Below, in pieces: positions 53,940-64,000 of a stretch of DNA of 64,000 nt. Location of the stretch: positions 186,001-250,000 of the forward strand of contig NZ_JANHKP010000005.1 of NCBI RefSeq assembly GCF_024497955.1, given 5' to 3'. Position 1 is the stretch's first letter, and the number at the start of each line of letters is the position of its first letter. The notes under the pieces were generated by a model. That model saw only the letters and a list, made by a program, of their open reading frames with translations, was not told where the DNA came from and did not search any database. Both the position numbers and the translations under genes were made by a program. This stretch comes from Streptomyces sp. C10-9-1 (GTDB lineage: Bacteria > Actinomycetota > Actinomycetes > Streptomycetales > Streptomycetaceae).

Positions 53940-55022
53940 TCAGAGGCGGATCCGGGCGACGACGGGCAGATGGTCGCTGCCGGTGGCGGGCAGCGAGTCG
54001 ATCCGCACGACGGCGGCGCCCCGGGCGAGGACGTGGTCGATACGTGCCACGGGCAGCGACGCGGGCCAGCTGAAGGCGAAGCCGGGCCCGTGCGCGCCCA
54101 GCCTGGAGGTGACCGGGGCCAGCCCCCGGTCGTCGACGGTGCCGTTGAGGTCGCCGAGGAGGAGAGCGCGCTCCGCACCGTCCCCGGCCAGCACCTCGCC
54201 CAGCAGGGCCGCGGCCTCGTCGCGGGGCTCCGACCCGAGCCCCTCGGGCACGCCGAGGCGCATCGACGGAAGGTGGGCCACATAGACGGCGAGGTCGCCG
54301 GAGGGGGTGCTCAGGGTCGCCCGCAGGCCGCGGTTCCACGCCGGGTCGAACCCCCGCGGCCTGATGTCCACACGGCGTGCGTCCCGAAGCGGATGGACCG
54401 ACCACAGCCCGACGCTGCCCACCACCGCGTGGTGGGGGTAGCGGGGTGCCAGCACCTCGCGGTAGGCGGGCAGGGCCTCGGGGGTCAGCTCCTGCAGGGC
54501 GATGAGCTCGGGTGCGGCGCGCAGCAGGGCCCGGGCCGTCCCGGCGGGGTCGGCGTTCTCGTCGCTGACGTTGTGCTGGACCGCGGTCAGGTCGTGACCG
54601 CCCGGGTCGGCGGGCACGAGCATCGGGCCGAAGAGCACGAGCCAGGCCGCGAGGGGCAGCGCGGACGCGGCCAGTGCCGCCGGCGCGCGCCGCAGCAGGG
54701 CGGCGACCGCCAGCAGGAGGGCGGGCACGCCCAGCCAGGGAAGGAAGGTCTCCAGCAGGCTGCCGGCCCGGGGACCGGCGTTGGGGACCGCACCGGGAAG
54801 GACGAGGAGCACGGCGGTGAGCACGGCGCAGCAGGCGATCACCGCGCCGCGCCGCCCGCGGCGGGAGCCGGTCCGCTGGACCCGGGCCCGGAGCACGCGA
54901 AGGCCCCGTCGCGGGCCGGGGGCTGCCGGCTCCGGGGGGCCGGCGGCGGTCACGGGCGCACCGCCCGCCCGGGGCGCCCCGGCACCCCCCGCACCGGCGC
55001 TCCCGGCCGCCCCGTCGCGCAT
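53940..55022 (-). CDS. Membrane-anchored EEP-family phosphatase, VanJ-like
   Basis: A 360-residue protein. After a 60-residue disordered basic N-terminus there are about three TM helices (60-140), then an extracellular endonuclease/exonuclease/phosphatase domain (143-360) with LTAVQHNVSDENADP, ALQELTPEALP, LLGDLNGTVDDRGL and GSDHLPVVARI, the metal and catalytic motifs. This layout is that of VanJ, a membrane EEP protein giving teicoplanin resistance in Streptomyces coelicolor, probably by acting on a lipid-linked pyrophosphate. ATG 55022 is in frame with ATGCGCGACGG. It is 108 bases upstream of the LPMO gene on the same strand. Another EEP substrate such as a phospholipid is possible. Confidence 0.85.
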   Translation of the reverse strand: MRDGAAGSAGAGGAGAPRAGGAPVTAAGPPEPAAPGPRRGLRVLRARVQRTGSRRGRRGAVIACCAVLTAVLLVLPGAVPNAGPRAGSLLETFLPWLGVPALLLAVAALLRRAPAALAASALPLAAWLVLFGPMLVPADPGGHDLTAVQHNVSDENADPAGTARALLRAAPELIALQELTPEALPAYREVLAPRYPHHAVVGSVGLWSVHPLRDARRVDIRPRGFDPAWNRGLRATLSTPSGDLAVYVAHLPSMRLGVPEGLGSEPRDEAAALLGEVLAGDGAERALLLGDLNGTVDDRGLAPVTSRLGAHGPGFAFSWPASLPVARIDHVLARGAAVVRIDSLPATGSDHLPVVARIRL

Positions 55023-55170
55023 GCGCTCCGCCCCCCTCGTCCGCGCCCCTCACCCCGTCGGGGTCCTCTCCGGCGATCCTGCCAGACGCTCCGGGGCGCC
55101 CCGGCTCACGGGGTGGCCGCTGCGGACCGGGGACCCGGCGCCGGAGCCCGCAGCCGCGTGAGCGGACCGC

Positions 55171-55902
55171 TCAAGGGCGCCGGGCGAGGAGCAGACGGGC
55201 TCTCGGGGCGCCGCCCGGGAGGGTTCCCAGGGCGGTGAGCGGCACCGACTCGACCGAGAACCCGCACCGCCGGAGGTCCGCCAGGACGCCCGAGAACGGG
55301 AAGGTCCGGTAGTACATCACGAACGGCGGACGCCGGAGGGTGTTGCGGACGCGCATCGCCGCGTCGAAGCCGAGCAGGCTCCAGTAGCCCCGCGACCCGG
55401 GGCGCGGAGGGGCGGTGACGGGGAAGGCGAAGCAGCCCCCGGGCCGCAGTGCCGCGTGCACCGAGGAGAACAGCGCGGGACGCTCGGCGGGCAGGAAGTG
55501 GCCGAAGGCGCCGAAGCTCACCGCGAGGTCGTAGCCCCCGCGGAACGGCAGGGCCCGGGCGTCGGCCTGCACCCAGTCGACGGCGGGGCCGCCGCCCGGT
55601 GCGCGGGCGGCCGCCTGCCGCGCGCGGGCCAGCATTCCGGCGCTGAAGTCGACGCCGGTCACCCGCTCCCGGCACAGCGGCGACAGCACCGCGAGACCGG
55701 CCCCCGTACCGCAGCACACGTCGAGACCGGCGCGGAAGGGCCCCCGCGGGCCCAGCTCCGCGGTGACGGCGCCCAGGATCCTGTCGGGCGTGCGGAAGGG
55801 GGTGGCGTCGAAGGAGGGCGCGAGGAGGTCGTACCCGCGCCGGGTCGAGGAGAGGGCCTGCACGGCGAGTTCCCGCACCGTGGGTCCCTGGGGAGAGAAC
55901 AT
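55171..55902 (-). CDS. Class I SAM-dependent methyltransferase
   Basis: A 243-residue methyltransferase. The N-terminus has YDLLAPSFDATPFRTPDRIL, typical of Methyltransf_25-type enzymes; motif I is GLDVCCGTGAGLAVLSPL, motif II VTGVDFSAGMLARARQ, and the segment ADARALPFRGGYDLAVSFGA precedes GGCFAFPVTAP. ATG 55902 begins MFSPQG; the frame is open upstream but there is no good ribosome binding site for either choice. Neighbours give no hint to substrate. Confidence 0.88.
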   Translation of the reverse strand: MFSPQGPTVRELAVQALSSTRRGYDLLAPSFDATPFRTPDRILGAVTAELGPRGPFRAGLDVCCGTGAGLAVLSPLCRERVTGVDFSAGMLARARQAAARAPGGGPAVDWVQADARALPFRGGYDLAVSFGAFGHFLPAERPALFSSVHAALRPGGCFAFPVTAPPRPGSRGYWSLLGFDAAMRVRNTLRRPPFVMYYRTFPFSGVLADLRRCGFSVESVPLTALGTLPGGAPRARLLLARRP

Positions 55903-56189
55903 CACCGCAAGCCTAGGGGCACGCGGTCCCCGGTGGACCGGTATGCGCCGAACCCGCGCGGGGGCCGCCCCCGCGGGCGGCAGCGTCCGGACGGGCCCGG
56001 GGCGTGCCGGGCCGGGCCGCGGGGCGGCGCACCCTCGCTTCCCGGCCATTCACCGGCCCCCGCGCGGGCCGCCAATGGCCGGGGCCGCGCTGGTCCGCGG
56101 GGCCCGCGGCTTCCTAGCATTCGACGCACTCCCGGTGCTCGCCGCCGGGAGCGCCCCGTGCACGGCGTCCGCCGAGTCCCACGAATGTC

Positions 56190-56286
56190 ATGTGCATGAC
56201 TATTCAACCATCGGCGGGCCGCCTCAACCACACCGCACGCTCGATCCGGCGCAAGCAGGACGGCCGCTCCCCCACGGGAGCGGCCG
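56190..56286 (+). promoter_or_regulatory. Leader region with short ORF start and hairpin before DUF4360 gene
   Basis: A perfect 11-bp stem with a CCAC loop (56261-56271 with 56276-56286) lies 70 bases before the DUF4360 start in the otherwise empty 453-base gap 55903-56355. Upstream, an ATG-rich patch (56185-56198) could start a short peptide reading MTIQPSAGRLNHTARSIRRK into the stem. This could be an attenuator or the end of a small RNA; neither is shown. Confidence 0.35.
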
Positions 56287-56355
56287 CACCCCCCGCCCGG
56301 TCCGGCACCCACGACGGCGCCGGACCGGGTCACCCCAGCAACGGATGGGAGACGC

Positions 56356-57003
56356 ATGAGAGCCCCGATCCTGGTGGGCGGAGCGGTCGCCGCTCTGTTC
56401 GCCTCGGCGCTGCCCGCGGAGGCCGGTCCCACGATCCCCGACCCGCCGTCCGACAAGATCGTCATCGACATCGCCACCGTCAACGGCTCGGGCTGCCCGC
56501 TCGGCACGGCGGCCGTCGCGGTATCGGAGGACAACACGGCCTTCACCGTGACCTACAGCGACTACCTGGCCCAGGTCGGCGGCGGCGCCCCGCCCACAGC
56601 GGCCAGGAAGAACTGCCAGCTCAGCCTGCTCGTGCACGTACCGGGCGGATTCACCTACGCGATCGCGAGCGCCGACTACCGCGGCTACGCCTCGCTCCAG
56701 CCGGGCGCCCGCAGCACCGAGAAGGCCTCGTACTACTTCCAGGGCTCGCCGAACACCGAGTCGCGCTCGCACCTCTTCAACGGCCCGTACGAGGACAACT
56801 GGCAGGCCACGGACGAGACCGACTGGGCCCAGCTGGTCTGGGCCCCGTGCGGCGTACAGCGGAACTTCAACATCAACACCGAGATCCGCGTGAGCGCCGG
56901 CACGTCCGACCCGGCGACCACCAGCTACATGACCATGGACTCGACCGACGGCGACATCAGCACCGTCTACCACCTGGCCTGGAAGGAGTGCCCCGGCACC
57001 TGA
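56356..57003 (+). CDS. Secreted DUF4360 protein
   Basis: A 215-residue exported protein. The signal peptide MRAPILVGGAVAALFASALP ends in AEAG, cleavage near residue 23. The mature domain is a DUF4360 beta-sandwich with ATVNGSGCPLGTAAVAVSED, TVTYSDYLAQVGGG, CQLSLLVHVPGGFTYAIASA and the late YEDNWQATDETDW and PCGVQRNFNINTEIRV motifs; the cysteines in SGCP, KNCQ, APCG and KECP make two disulfides. The family is widespread in Streptomyces and in fungi; its function is unknown. ATG 56356 has GGGAG in front. Confidence 0.92.
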   Translation: MRAPILVGGAVAALFASALPAEAGPTIPDPPSDKIVIDIATVNGSGCPLGTAAVAVSEDNTAFTVTYSDYLAQVGGGAPPTAARKNCQLSLLVHVPGGFTYAIASADYRGYASLQPGARSTEKASYYFQGSPNTESRSHLFNGPYEDNWQATDETDWAQLVWAPCGVQRNFNINTEIRVSAGTSDPATTSYMTMDSTDGDISTVYHLAWKECPGT

Positions 57004-57143
57004 CGCCGCACGCGCCGCCCCGGCCGGGCTCCCCCTCCCGGCCGGGGCCTCTTCCCGCCCCCGGGCGGCACGGCCGCCGACGTGGCCTACGCTGTGGGCG
57101 GCAGGGGTGGTCCGGGCTCGCACCGGCACGCGGAGGGGGACCG

Positions 57144-57572
57144 ATGGACAGGCGCAGACCGCCGACGGCTCCCGCCCTGCTCACCACCCTGCTCCTGGGA
57201 CTCGCCTCCGCGGTCACGGCCGTCTGCGGGCCCGTCCACGCGGCCTGGGCCGCCGCCGCGCGCCCCGCCTCCGCCGCCTCCCCGGCACCGGCGCCGGCCG
57301 CGTGGCCCGCCCGCGGCAGCACCGCCCGGACCGAGGAAGTCCACGCCCCCGCGCACACCGCACCGGACGCGGCCGTCCGGCACGGCGCCGGCTCCGAGCA
57401 GCCCGTACGCCATCCGGCGGCGCCACCGGCCCTGGCCCCCGGCGGCGCGCTCTCCCTGCCGCCCGCGGACGGCACCGACCGGGCCCGGCCCGCACAGGAC
57501 CGCGCGCCGCCGAGGGACGCCCTCGGCGCCCGCCACAGCCGGGCACCCCCCTCCACGCGGCACCACCGCTGA
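57144..57572 (+). CDS. Secreted or anchored Ala/Pro-rich protein of unknown function
   Basis: A 142-residue protein from ATG 57144, which has a strong GGAGGGGGA site upstream. The N-terminus MDRRRPPTAPALLTTLLLGL and the following AVTAVCGPVHA make a signal peptide or lipoprotein-like anchor. The rest is low-complexity Ala/Pro/His/Arg with no domain. It lies 129 bases before the secDF gene, on the same strand, and may be cotranscribed. Real gene likely, function not inferable. Confidence 0.6.
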   Translation: MDRRRPPTAPALLTTLLLGLASAVTAVCGPVHAAWAAAARPASAASPAPAPAAWPARGSTARTEEVHAPAHTAPDAAVRHGAGSEQPVRHPAAPPALAPGGALSLPPADGTDRARPAQDRAPPRDALGARHSRAPPSTRHHR

Positions 57573-57701
57573 CGTTCCCCGCGCCCGGCCGCACCCATCG
57601 TGCGGACTCCGGGCGCACCTTCCTCGCGTCCGCCCGTCCCGGGCCGCGGCGCCGTGCCCACGCGGCCGCGCACCGACCCGGGACCGCCCGTGGAGTCACC
57701 C

Positions 57702-60014
57702 ATGACCTCTCGCCGTGCCACGTTCTGGCGAGCGCTGCTCGCGCTCGCCGTCGTCGGCCTCTCGCTCTACGCAGCCCTCACCACCCCGCCGCGCCTCGGC
57801 CTCGACCTGCGGGGCGGCACCCGCATCGTCCTCGAGGCCCGCGACGCACCCACCGTGCGCGCCGACGCCGAAGCCACCGACCGCGCCCTGGAGGTGCTGC
57901 GGCGCCGGGTCGACGGCCTCGGTGTCGCCGAACCCTCCCTGGCCCGCTCCGGCGAGCGGCGCATCGTCGTCGAACTGCCGGGCGTGCAAGACCCCCGCGA
58001 GGCCGCCGAGGTGATCGGCCGGACCGCCCAGCTGACCTTCCACCCCGTCATCTCGGCCGCCGAGGCGGCGGCCGGACCCGCGGAGGACGGCTCGCGCACC
58101 CTCGCCGACCCCGACGCGCCGGGCGCCTTCCTGCGCCTCGGACCGCCCGCGCTCACCGGCGACGGCGTCGAGGACGCCGAGGCGGTGCTCGACACCCAGA
58201 CGGGCCGCGGCTGGACCGTCGACCTCGCCTTCCGCGACGCGGCCGGCAAGAGCTGGGCCGAACTGACCGGCGAGGCCGCGTGCGCCGCGCCCGGGGATCC
58301 CGCGCGGCGGGTGGCGATCGTGCTCGACGAGCAGATCGTGTCGGCCCCCGGCATGGAGGCCGGTGTGCCGTGCGGGGCCGGGATCGCCGGGGGCGCCACG
58401 CAGATCACGGGCGGCTTCTCCGCGGAGGAGGCACGCGACCTCGCCGCTCTGGTCAAGGGCGGCGCCCTGCCGGTCCCGGTGACGGTGATCGAGCAGAGCA
58501 CCGTCGGCCCCACGCTCGGCGCCGAGGCGATCCGGGCCAGCGCCCTGGCCGCGCTGATCGGGCTCGCCTGCACGGGGCTGTTCATCATCGCCGTCTACCG
58601 GCTGCTCGGGCTGCTGGCGACCGTCGCCCTCGGGCTGTACGGCCTCATCTCCTACGCCGCCGTGGTCACGCTCGGCGCCACCCTGACGCTGCCCGGGCTC
58701 GCGGGCTTCGTGCTCGCCATCGGCATCGCCGTGGACGCCAACGTCCTGGTCTTCGAACGCGCCCGGGAGGAGTACACCGCGCCGGGCGCCCGCCGTGCCC
58801 CCCGCGACCTGCGGCGCCCGCTGCTCACCGGCTTCTCCCGGGCCTGGAGCGCCGTCGCCGACTCCAACGTGACCACGCTGCTGGCCGCCGCGCTGCTGTT
58901 CGTCTTCGCCACCGGACCGGTCAAGGGCTTCGGGGTGACGCTGGTGATCGGCGTGCTGGCCTCCATGCTGTCGGCCATGGTCATCACCCGGCTGCTCGCC
59001 GAGTGGGCCGTGCGCCGCAAGGCGGTGGCGCGGCGCCCCGCGCTGACCGGGATGGCGGGCACCGGGCGGCTCCGCGCACGGCTCACCGCGCGGCCGCCGC
59101 GGCTGATGCGGCACCGCAGGCGCTGGCTGGCGGTCTGCGGCGGGCTGCTGGTCCTGGCCGCGGCGGGCATCGGGATCCGGGGCCTGGACTTCGGCGTCGA
59201 GTTCACCGGCGGGCGCATCGTGCAGTACGCGGCCGAGCGGCCGATCGACGCGGACACCGCCCGCGCGGCCGTCGTCGACGCCGGCTACCCCCAGGCCGTG
59301 GTGCAGACCACGGACGACGACGAGGTCTCGGTCCGCACCAAGCAGACCGGCGACGAGGACCAGCAGCGCATCAAGGAGGCCCTCCAGGAATCCGGCGGCA
59401 CGCTGACCGTGGAGCGGGACGACCTGATCGGACCCAGTCTCGGCAGCGAACTGCGCACCTACGCGCTGATCGCGCTGGGTATCGCGGTGGCCGCCCAGAT
59501 GCTCTACCTGAGCATCCGGTTCCGGTGGACCTTCGCCGCGGCGGCGGTGGTCGCCATGGCCCAGGACGTGCTGCTGGTGGTGGGCCTGTTCGCGTGGCTG
59601 GGCAAGCCCGTCGACAGCGTCTTCCTGGCGGCCCTGCTGACCGTCGTCGGCTACTCCGTCAACGACACCGTGGTGGTACTGGACCGCCTGCGCGAGCTGC
59701 GGCGCACCGGGACACGGCTCGGGTGGCCGGAGCTCGCGGACCGGGCGGTCGCGCAGACCCTCCCCCGCACCGTGAACACGGGCATGGGCGCCCTGTTCGT
59801 GCTGCTCGCCCTCGCGTTCCTGGGCGGCGACTCGCTGGCCGACTTCTCGGTGGCGCTGATCGCGGGCGTGCTGGTCGGCATGGCGTCCACCGTGTTCACC
59901 GCGATGCCCGTGGTCGTGGGACTGCAGTCCCGCTTCCCCGGGGGCCGGGGCACGGCGTCCGCGGGCGGGACCGCCGCGGCCCGCCCGCGGCCGAACGACG
60001 GCGCGGTGGTCTGA
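57702..60014 (+). CDS. secDF: Fused protein translocase subunit SecDF
   Basis: A 770-residue membrane protein joining SecD and SecF, which use the proton gradient to help pull exported proteins through SecYEG. The SecD half (1-460) starts with a TM helix, the P1-domain motif LGLDLRGGTRIVLEA, FSAEEARDLAALVKGGALPV, and the TM block with AIGIAVDANVLVFERAREE. The SecF half (about 470-755) has LDFGVEFTGGRIVQYA, then VVGYSVNDTVVVLDRLRE. Conserved Asp of D5 and N of D6 are both there. Streptomyces has separate secD and secF plus such a fused paralog; this would be the paralog. ATG 57702 follows TGGAG. The C-terminus is a short Gly/Ala/Pro tail. Confidence 0.94.
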   Translation: MTSRRATFWRALLALAVVGLSLYAALTTPPRLGLDLRGGTRIVLEARDAPTVRADAEATDRALEVLRRRVDGLGVAEPSLARSGERRIVVELPGVQDPREAAEVIGRTAQLTFHPVISAAEAAAGPAEDGSRTLADPDAPGAFLRLGPPALTGDGVEDAEAVLDTQTGRGWTVDLAFRDAAGKSWAELTGEAACAAPGDPARRVAIVLDEQIVSAPGMEAGVPCGAGIAGGATQITGGFSAEEARDLAALVKGGALPVPVTVIEQSTVGPTLGAEAIRASALAALIGLACTGLFIIAVYRLLGLLATVALGLYGLISYAAVVTLGATLTLPGLAGFVLAIGIAVDANVLVFERAREEYTAPGARRAPRDLRRPLLTGFSRAWSAVADSNVTTLLAAALLFVFATGPVKGFGVTLVIGVLASMLSAMVITRLLAEWAVRRKAVARRPALTGMAGTGRLRARLTARPPRLMRHRRRWLAVCGGLLVLAAAGIGIRGLDFGVEFTGGRIVQYAAERPIDADTARAAVVDAGYPQAVVQTTDDDEVSVRTKQTGDEDQQRIKEALQESGGTLTVERDDLIGPSLGSELRTYALIALGIAVAAQMLYLSIRFRWTFAAAAVVAMAQDVLLVVGLFAWLGKPVDSVFLAALLTVVGYSVNDTVVVLDRLRELRRTGTRLGWPELADRAVAQTLPRTVNTGMGALFVLLALAFLGGDSLADFSVALIAGVLVGMASTVFTAMPVVVGLQSRFPGGRGTASAGGTAAARPRPNDGAVV

Positions 60015-60273
60015 GCCACGCCGACGGACGTTCCCCCCGGCGTCCCGCCCCGCCCGCTCCGACCCGGGCGGGAGCGGACGGGACGTCGGGCGGGCCGCCT
60101 CCCTGCGGGGTGCACGGCGACGGCCGCGCACCCCGCCGCGGCGTCGGACCGGCCTCCCCGCCGCGTGCGGTCCCGCGCGCCGGGCCTTCCCGGCTACCGG
60201 CGGGTACCCCGGGGTGACCTGACCCGGCGCCGGACGGGTAGCGTCGGCCCTCCCCGACGATCGGAGCCCGCCC

Positions 60274-60819
60274 ATGCCCCGGATCCTCAGCGTCTCGGAC
60301 AGCGTCGTGGTCGACGCCCCTCCGGCCGCGGTCTACGCCCAGGTCAGCGACCCCACGCTGATGGGGCGCTGGAGTCCCGAGAACCGCGGTGCCGTGCTGC
60401 GCGGCGCCGGACCGGTGGCGGTCGGCACCGTCTTCGAGGGCCGGAACCGGCGCGGCCCCCTGTCCTGGACCACCCGGTGCACGGTGACGGCCGCGGACCC
60501 CGGGCGGCGGTTCGCCTTCCGCGTGCACGCCATCGGGGCCAGGCGGCCGCGGCTGCCGGGCCGCATCGCGACCTGGGAGTACCGCTTCGAGCCGGTGGAC
60601 GGCGGCGGGACCCGCGTGACGGAGACCTGGAGGGACGACCGGCGGGCCTGGCCGGACGCGCTGGCCCTGGTCTTCGACAGGGCGGTCACCCGGGGACGGA
60701 CCTTCGCGGAGTTCCAGCGCCGCAACATCCGCATCACGCTCGACAACCTCAAGCGCGCGCTGGAGGCACCGGACGCGGCGTCCGGCGCGCCGGACGGCAC
60801 CGGAGCCGGGCGGCCCTGA
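60274..60819 (+). CDS. SRPBCC-family (START-like) protein
   Basis: A 181-residue protein with the helix-grip fold of the polyketide cyclase/dehydrase family. It begins ILSVSDSVVVDAPPAAVYAQ and SDPTLMGRWSPEN, then has TWEYRFEPVDGGGTRVTETW and ends with a long helix including NIRITLDNLKRALE. Such proteins bind hydrophobic ligands in a cavity; some are cyclases, others have no known ligand. ATG 60274 after GGAG. It is a single gene, with empty gaps on both sides (60015-60273 and 60820-61108, where no gene was recognised). Confidence 0.88.
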   Translation: MPRILSVSDSVVVDAPPAAVYAQVSDPTLMGRWSPENRGAVLRGAGPVAVGTVFEGRNRRGPLSWTTRCTVTAADPGRRFAFRVHAIGARRPRLPGRIATWEYRFEPVDGGGTRVTETWRDDRRAWPDALALVFDRAVTRGRTFAEFQRRNIRITLDNLKRALEAPDAASGAPDGTGAGRP

Positions 60820-61108
60820 CCACCGCCCGGAGCGCCGCGCACGCCGGGCCGCCCACCCGCCGCGCGGTGCGGGGACCGGCGGGCCCGGCCGGGGACGCAA
60901 GGCCAACGGGACCGCCCGGCGGACGGGACGTCCCCGGAAGGCCGCGCGCCGTCCGCCGGGTGCGGTGCGGGGCGCCGGGTGCGGGCCTCCGCACGGTCGG
61001 AGGGCAGTCCCGGCACCGGGCGTCCCCCGGGCCGGCCCGGTACGGCGTGCGCGGGTGCCCGTGAGGGGACCGCGGACCCGGCGCCAGGCCGGGCGCGCGC
61101 CGCGGGCG

Positions 61109-62023
61109 TCAGGACGTGGACAGCCCGCCGGCCGCCCCGGCGAGGGCGTCCAGCACGGGCCGGATCAGCGGGTGCTCCTCGGCGCCCCGGCGGGCCGCGG
61201 CGAACACCCGCCGGGTCGCGGCCGGTCCCGAGACCGGCCTGACCACCGTGTCCCGCAGGTCCATGCCCCGCAGCGCGGAGCGCGGGACGAGGGCGACCCC
61301 CGCGCCCGCCCCGGCGAGCGCCACCACCGCGCGGAAGTCGTCCGACAGGTGCACCAGCCGGGGCTGGAAGCCGGCCAGCTCGCAGGCGAGCAGCACCATG
61401 TCGTGGCAGGGGTTCCCGGGATAGGGGCCGATCCAGTCGGTGTCGGCGAAGGCGGCGAGGGCCACCTGCGGGCCCTCGGCGAGCGGGTGGCCGGCGGGCA
61501 GGACCGCGTCGAAGGTCTCCGCGTACAGCGGCACCCGGGCCAGGCGGGGATCGTCGGCCCCGGGCGCGCCCCGGTACTCGACCGCGACCGCGATGTCCGC
61601 CTCGCCGTCCAGCACGAGCGGGAGGCTCTCGTCGCCCTCCGCGTCCCGGACGCGGAGGGCGAGGCCGGGCCGCCCGCGGGCCAGTGCGGCGGCGGCCGGG
61701 GCCACCACCTCGGTGATGCCGGTGGCGAAGGCGGCCACGGTGACCGTCCCCTCGCTGCCCCGGGCGTACGCGGCCAGATCGGCCTCGGCCCGTTCCAGCT
61801 GGGCGAGGACGGCGTGGGCGTGGGCCAGCAGGATCTCCCCGGCGGCGGTCAGCGCCACCCCCTTGCCACCGCGGATCAGCAGGGTGTGACCGGTCTCCTG
61901 TTCCAGTGCGTTGAGCTGCTGGGAGACGGCCGAGGGGGTCAGATAGAGCGCTGCGGCCGCGGCGGTCACCGTCCGGTGGTCCGCCACGGCCCGCAGGATG
62001 CGCAGCCGGCGGGGGTCGATCAC
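61109..62023 (-). CDS. LysR-family transcriptional regulator
   Basis: A 304-residue LysR-type regulator. The helix-turn-helix at 1-60 contains RRLRILRAVADHRTVTAAAA and LYLTPSAVSQQLNALEQETG, a textbook LysR start, followed by the effector domain with TVTVAAFATGITEVVAPA and LVLDGEADIAVAVEY. GTG 62023 is only 12 bases after the kbl stop, so it is probably the third gene of tdh-kbl-lysR. It may control threonine degradation in response to an amino acid; that is inferred from position. Confidence 0.92.
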   Translation of the reverse strand: MIDPRRLRILRAVADHRTVTAAAAALYLTPSAVSQQLNALEQETGHTLLIRGGKGVALTAAGEILLAHAHAVLAQLERAEADLAAYARGSEGTVTVAAFATGITEVVAPAAAALARGRPGLALRVRDAEGDESLPLVLDGEADIAVAVEYRGAPGADDPRLARVPLYAETFDAVLPAGHPLAEGPQVALAAFADTDWIGPYPGNPCHDMVLLACELAGFQPRLVHLSDDFRAVVALAGAGAGVALVPRSALRGMDLRDTVVRPVSGPAATRRVFAAARRGAEEHPLIRPVLDALAGAAGGLSTS

Positions 62024-62035
62024 CCGGCCATTGTC

Positions 62036-63235
<1,200 letters not shown>

Positions 63236-63290
63236 GAGGTTCTCCTAGAGGCGGTTTCTCGGGGGGAGAGCGGGGCGGTGCCGGTCGGGC

Positions 63291-64000
63291 TCAGGCGGTC
63301 CAGTCCAGGATGATCTTCCCGCTGCGGGCGTTGGCGGCCTCGTCGAAGGCGGCGTCGAAGTCGCGGTGGGAGTAGCTGCCCGTGATCACCGGGCCGAGGT
63401 CGAGGCCGCCCTCCAGGAGCACCGTCATGGCGTACCAGGTCTCGAACATCTCGCGGCCGTAGATGCCCTTGACGGTGATCATCGAGGTGACGATCTTCGA
63501 CCAGTCGACGGCGAACTCCTCCGCGGGCAGGCCGAGCATGGCGATGCGGCCGCCGTGCGTCATGTTGTCGACCATGTCGCGGACCGCCTCGGGGCGGCCG
63601 GACATCTCCAGGCCGATGTCGAAGCCCTCCTTCAGCCCGAGCCGGCGCTGGGCCTCGGCGATGCCGGACTCGGCGACGTTCACGGCGAGGGTGGCGCCGA
63701 CCTTGCGGGCCAGCGCCAGGCGGGGCTCGCTGACGTCCGTGATCACGACGTTGCGCGCGCCGGCGTGCCGGGCGACGGCCGCGGCCATGATGCCGATGGG
63801 GCCGGCGCCGGTGATCAGGACGTCCTCGCCGACGAGCGGGAAGGACAGCGCGGTGTGCACCGCGTTGCCGAAGGGGTCGAAGATCGCGGCGATGTCGAGG
63901 GGGACCTCGGTGCGGTGTACCCAGACGTTGGAGGCGGGGAGGGCGACGTACTCGGCGAAGGCGCCGTCGCGGCCGACCCCGAGGCCGACGGTGCTGCGGC
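63291..64000 (-). CDS. tdh: L-threonine 3-dehydrogenase, C-terminal part
   Basis: The frame runs out of the right end of the window, so only the last 236 residues are visible. The zinc-dependent medium-chain dehydrogenase fold is clear: [32 protein letters not shown], the NAD motif [37 protein letters not shown], and [20 protein letters not shown]. Tdh oxidises threonine to 2-amino-3-ketobutyrate, which Kbl then splits. The pair of genes confirms the assignment. The missing N-terminal 105 or so residues contain the zinc ligands. Confidence 0.95.
   Translation of the reverse strand, partial: RSTVGLGVGRDGAFAEYVALPASNVWVHRTEVPLDIAAIFDPFGNAVHTALSFPLVGEDVLITGAGPIGIMAAAVARHAGARNVVITDVSEPRLALARKVGATLAVNVAESGIAEAQRRLGLKEGFDIGLEMSGRPEAVRDMVDNMTHGGRIAMLGLPAEEFAVDWSKIVTSMITVKGIYGREMFETWYAMTVLLEGGLDLGPVITGSYSHRDFDAAFDEAANARSGKIILDWTA

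Overview
The window is chromosomal DNA of a very GC-rich actinomycete, almost certainly a Streptomyces. The support is strong G/C bias at third codon positions, frequent GTG starts behind purine-rich ribosome binding sites, and several gene families typical of the genus: a melC tyrosinase operon, XRE/DUF397/ATPase regulatory genes, SpoIIE-type phosphatases, a conservon-type CYP157 P450 and a fused SecDF. I saw no tRNA, rRNA, CRISPR array, insertion sequence, integrase or prophage gene. About 54 protein genes are supported, two of them cut by the window edges (an HxlR regulator at the left, threonine dehydrogenase at the right).

Layout. 0-5.5 kb: HxlR end, melC1-melC2, RNase HI, cold-shock protein, DHA2-type MFS exporter. 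5.6-11 kb: a PAS-GAF-degenerate phosphatase-ATPase regulator divergent from an apparently active PAS-GAF-SpoIIE phosphatase, then a DeoR regulator. 11.3-18.4 kb: NAD-dependent dehydrogenase, photolyase, PRC-barrel protein, ECF sigma factor with a translationally coupled small protein, aldo/keto reductase, methyltransferase, small secreted protein. 18.7-23.1 kb: type II NADH dehydrogenase and two convergent P450s, one CYP154-like and one CYP157-like that lacks the ExxR motif. 23.3-29.5 kb: SpoIIE phosphatase, DUF3048 lipoprotein, GH15 glucosidase/trehalase, GT4 glycosyltransferase. 30-35.7 kb: a 1523-residue membrane protein joining GGDEF and EAL c-di-GMP domains to a complete alpha-oxoamine synthase-like PLP domain, coupled to an NNMT-like methyltransferase. 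35.9-39.4 kb: secreted protein, DUF574 methyltransferase and a WhiJ-like XRE/DUF397/ATPase set. 39.5-46.6 kb: sortase, SDR, ArsR-permease pair, MMPL exporter, small charged protein, and a glyoxalase-TetR operon divergent from an FAD monooxygenase (46.8-48.4 kb). 48.5-55 kb: surface and signalling genes (S1 protease, receptor Ser/Thr kinase with a coupled repeat-bearing partner, membrane-anchored AA10 LPMO, VanJ-like EEP protein). 55-64 kb: methyltransferase, DUF4360 protein, SecDF, SRPBCC protein, and the tdh-kbl-lysR operon.

The two most unusual units are the GGDEF-EAL-oxoamine synthase plus methyltransferase pair, where c-di-GMP sensing and synthesis of a small (possibly signal) molecule would be in one polypeptide, and the kinase operon, whose second gene carries eight TVRL-like threonine motifs facing the kinase side of the membrane and a similar extracellular domain on the other side. 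Smaller regulatory signals stand out: a 14-bp LacI-type palindrome before the S1 protease, a 14-bp palindrome at the GH15 promoter, nested dyads at the arsR start, a dyad before the MFS gene, and several long perfect terminator stems.
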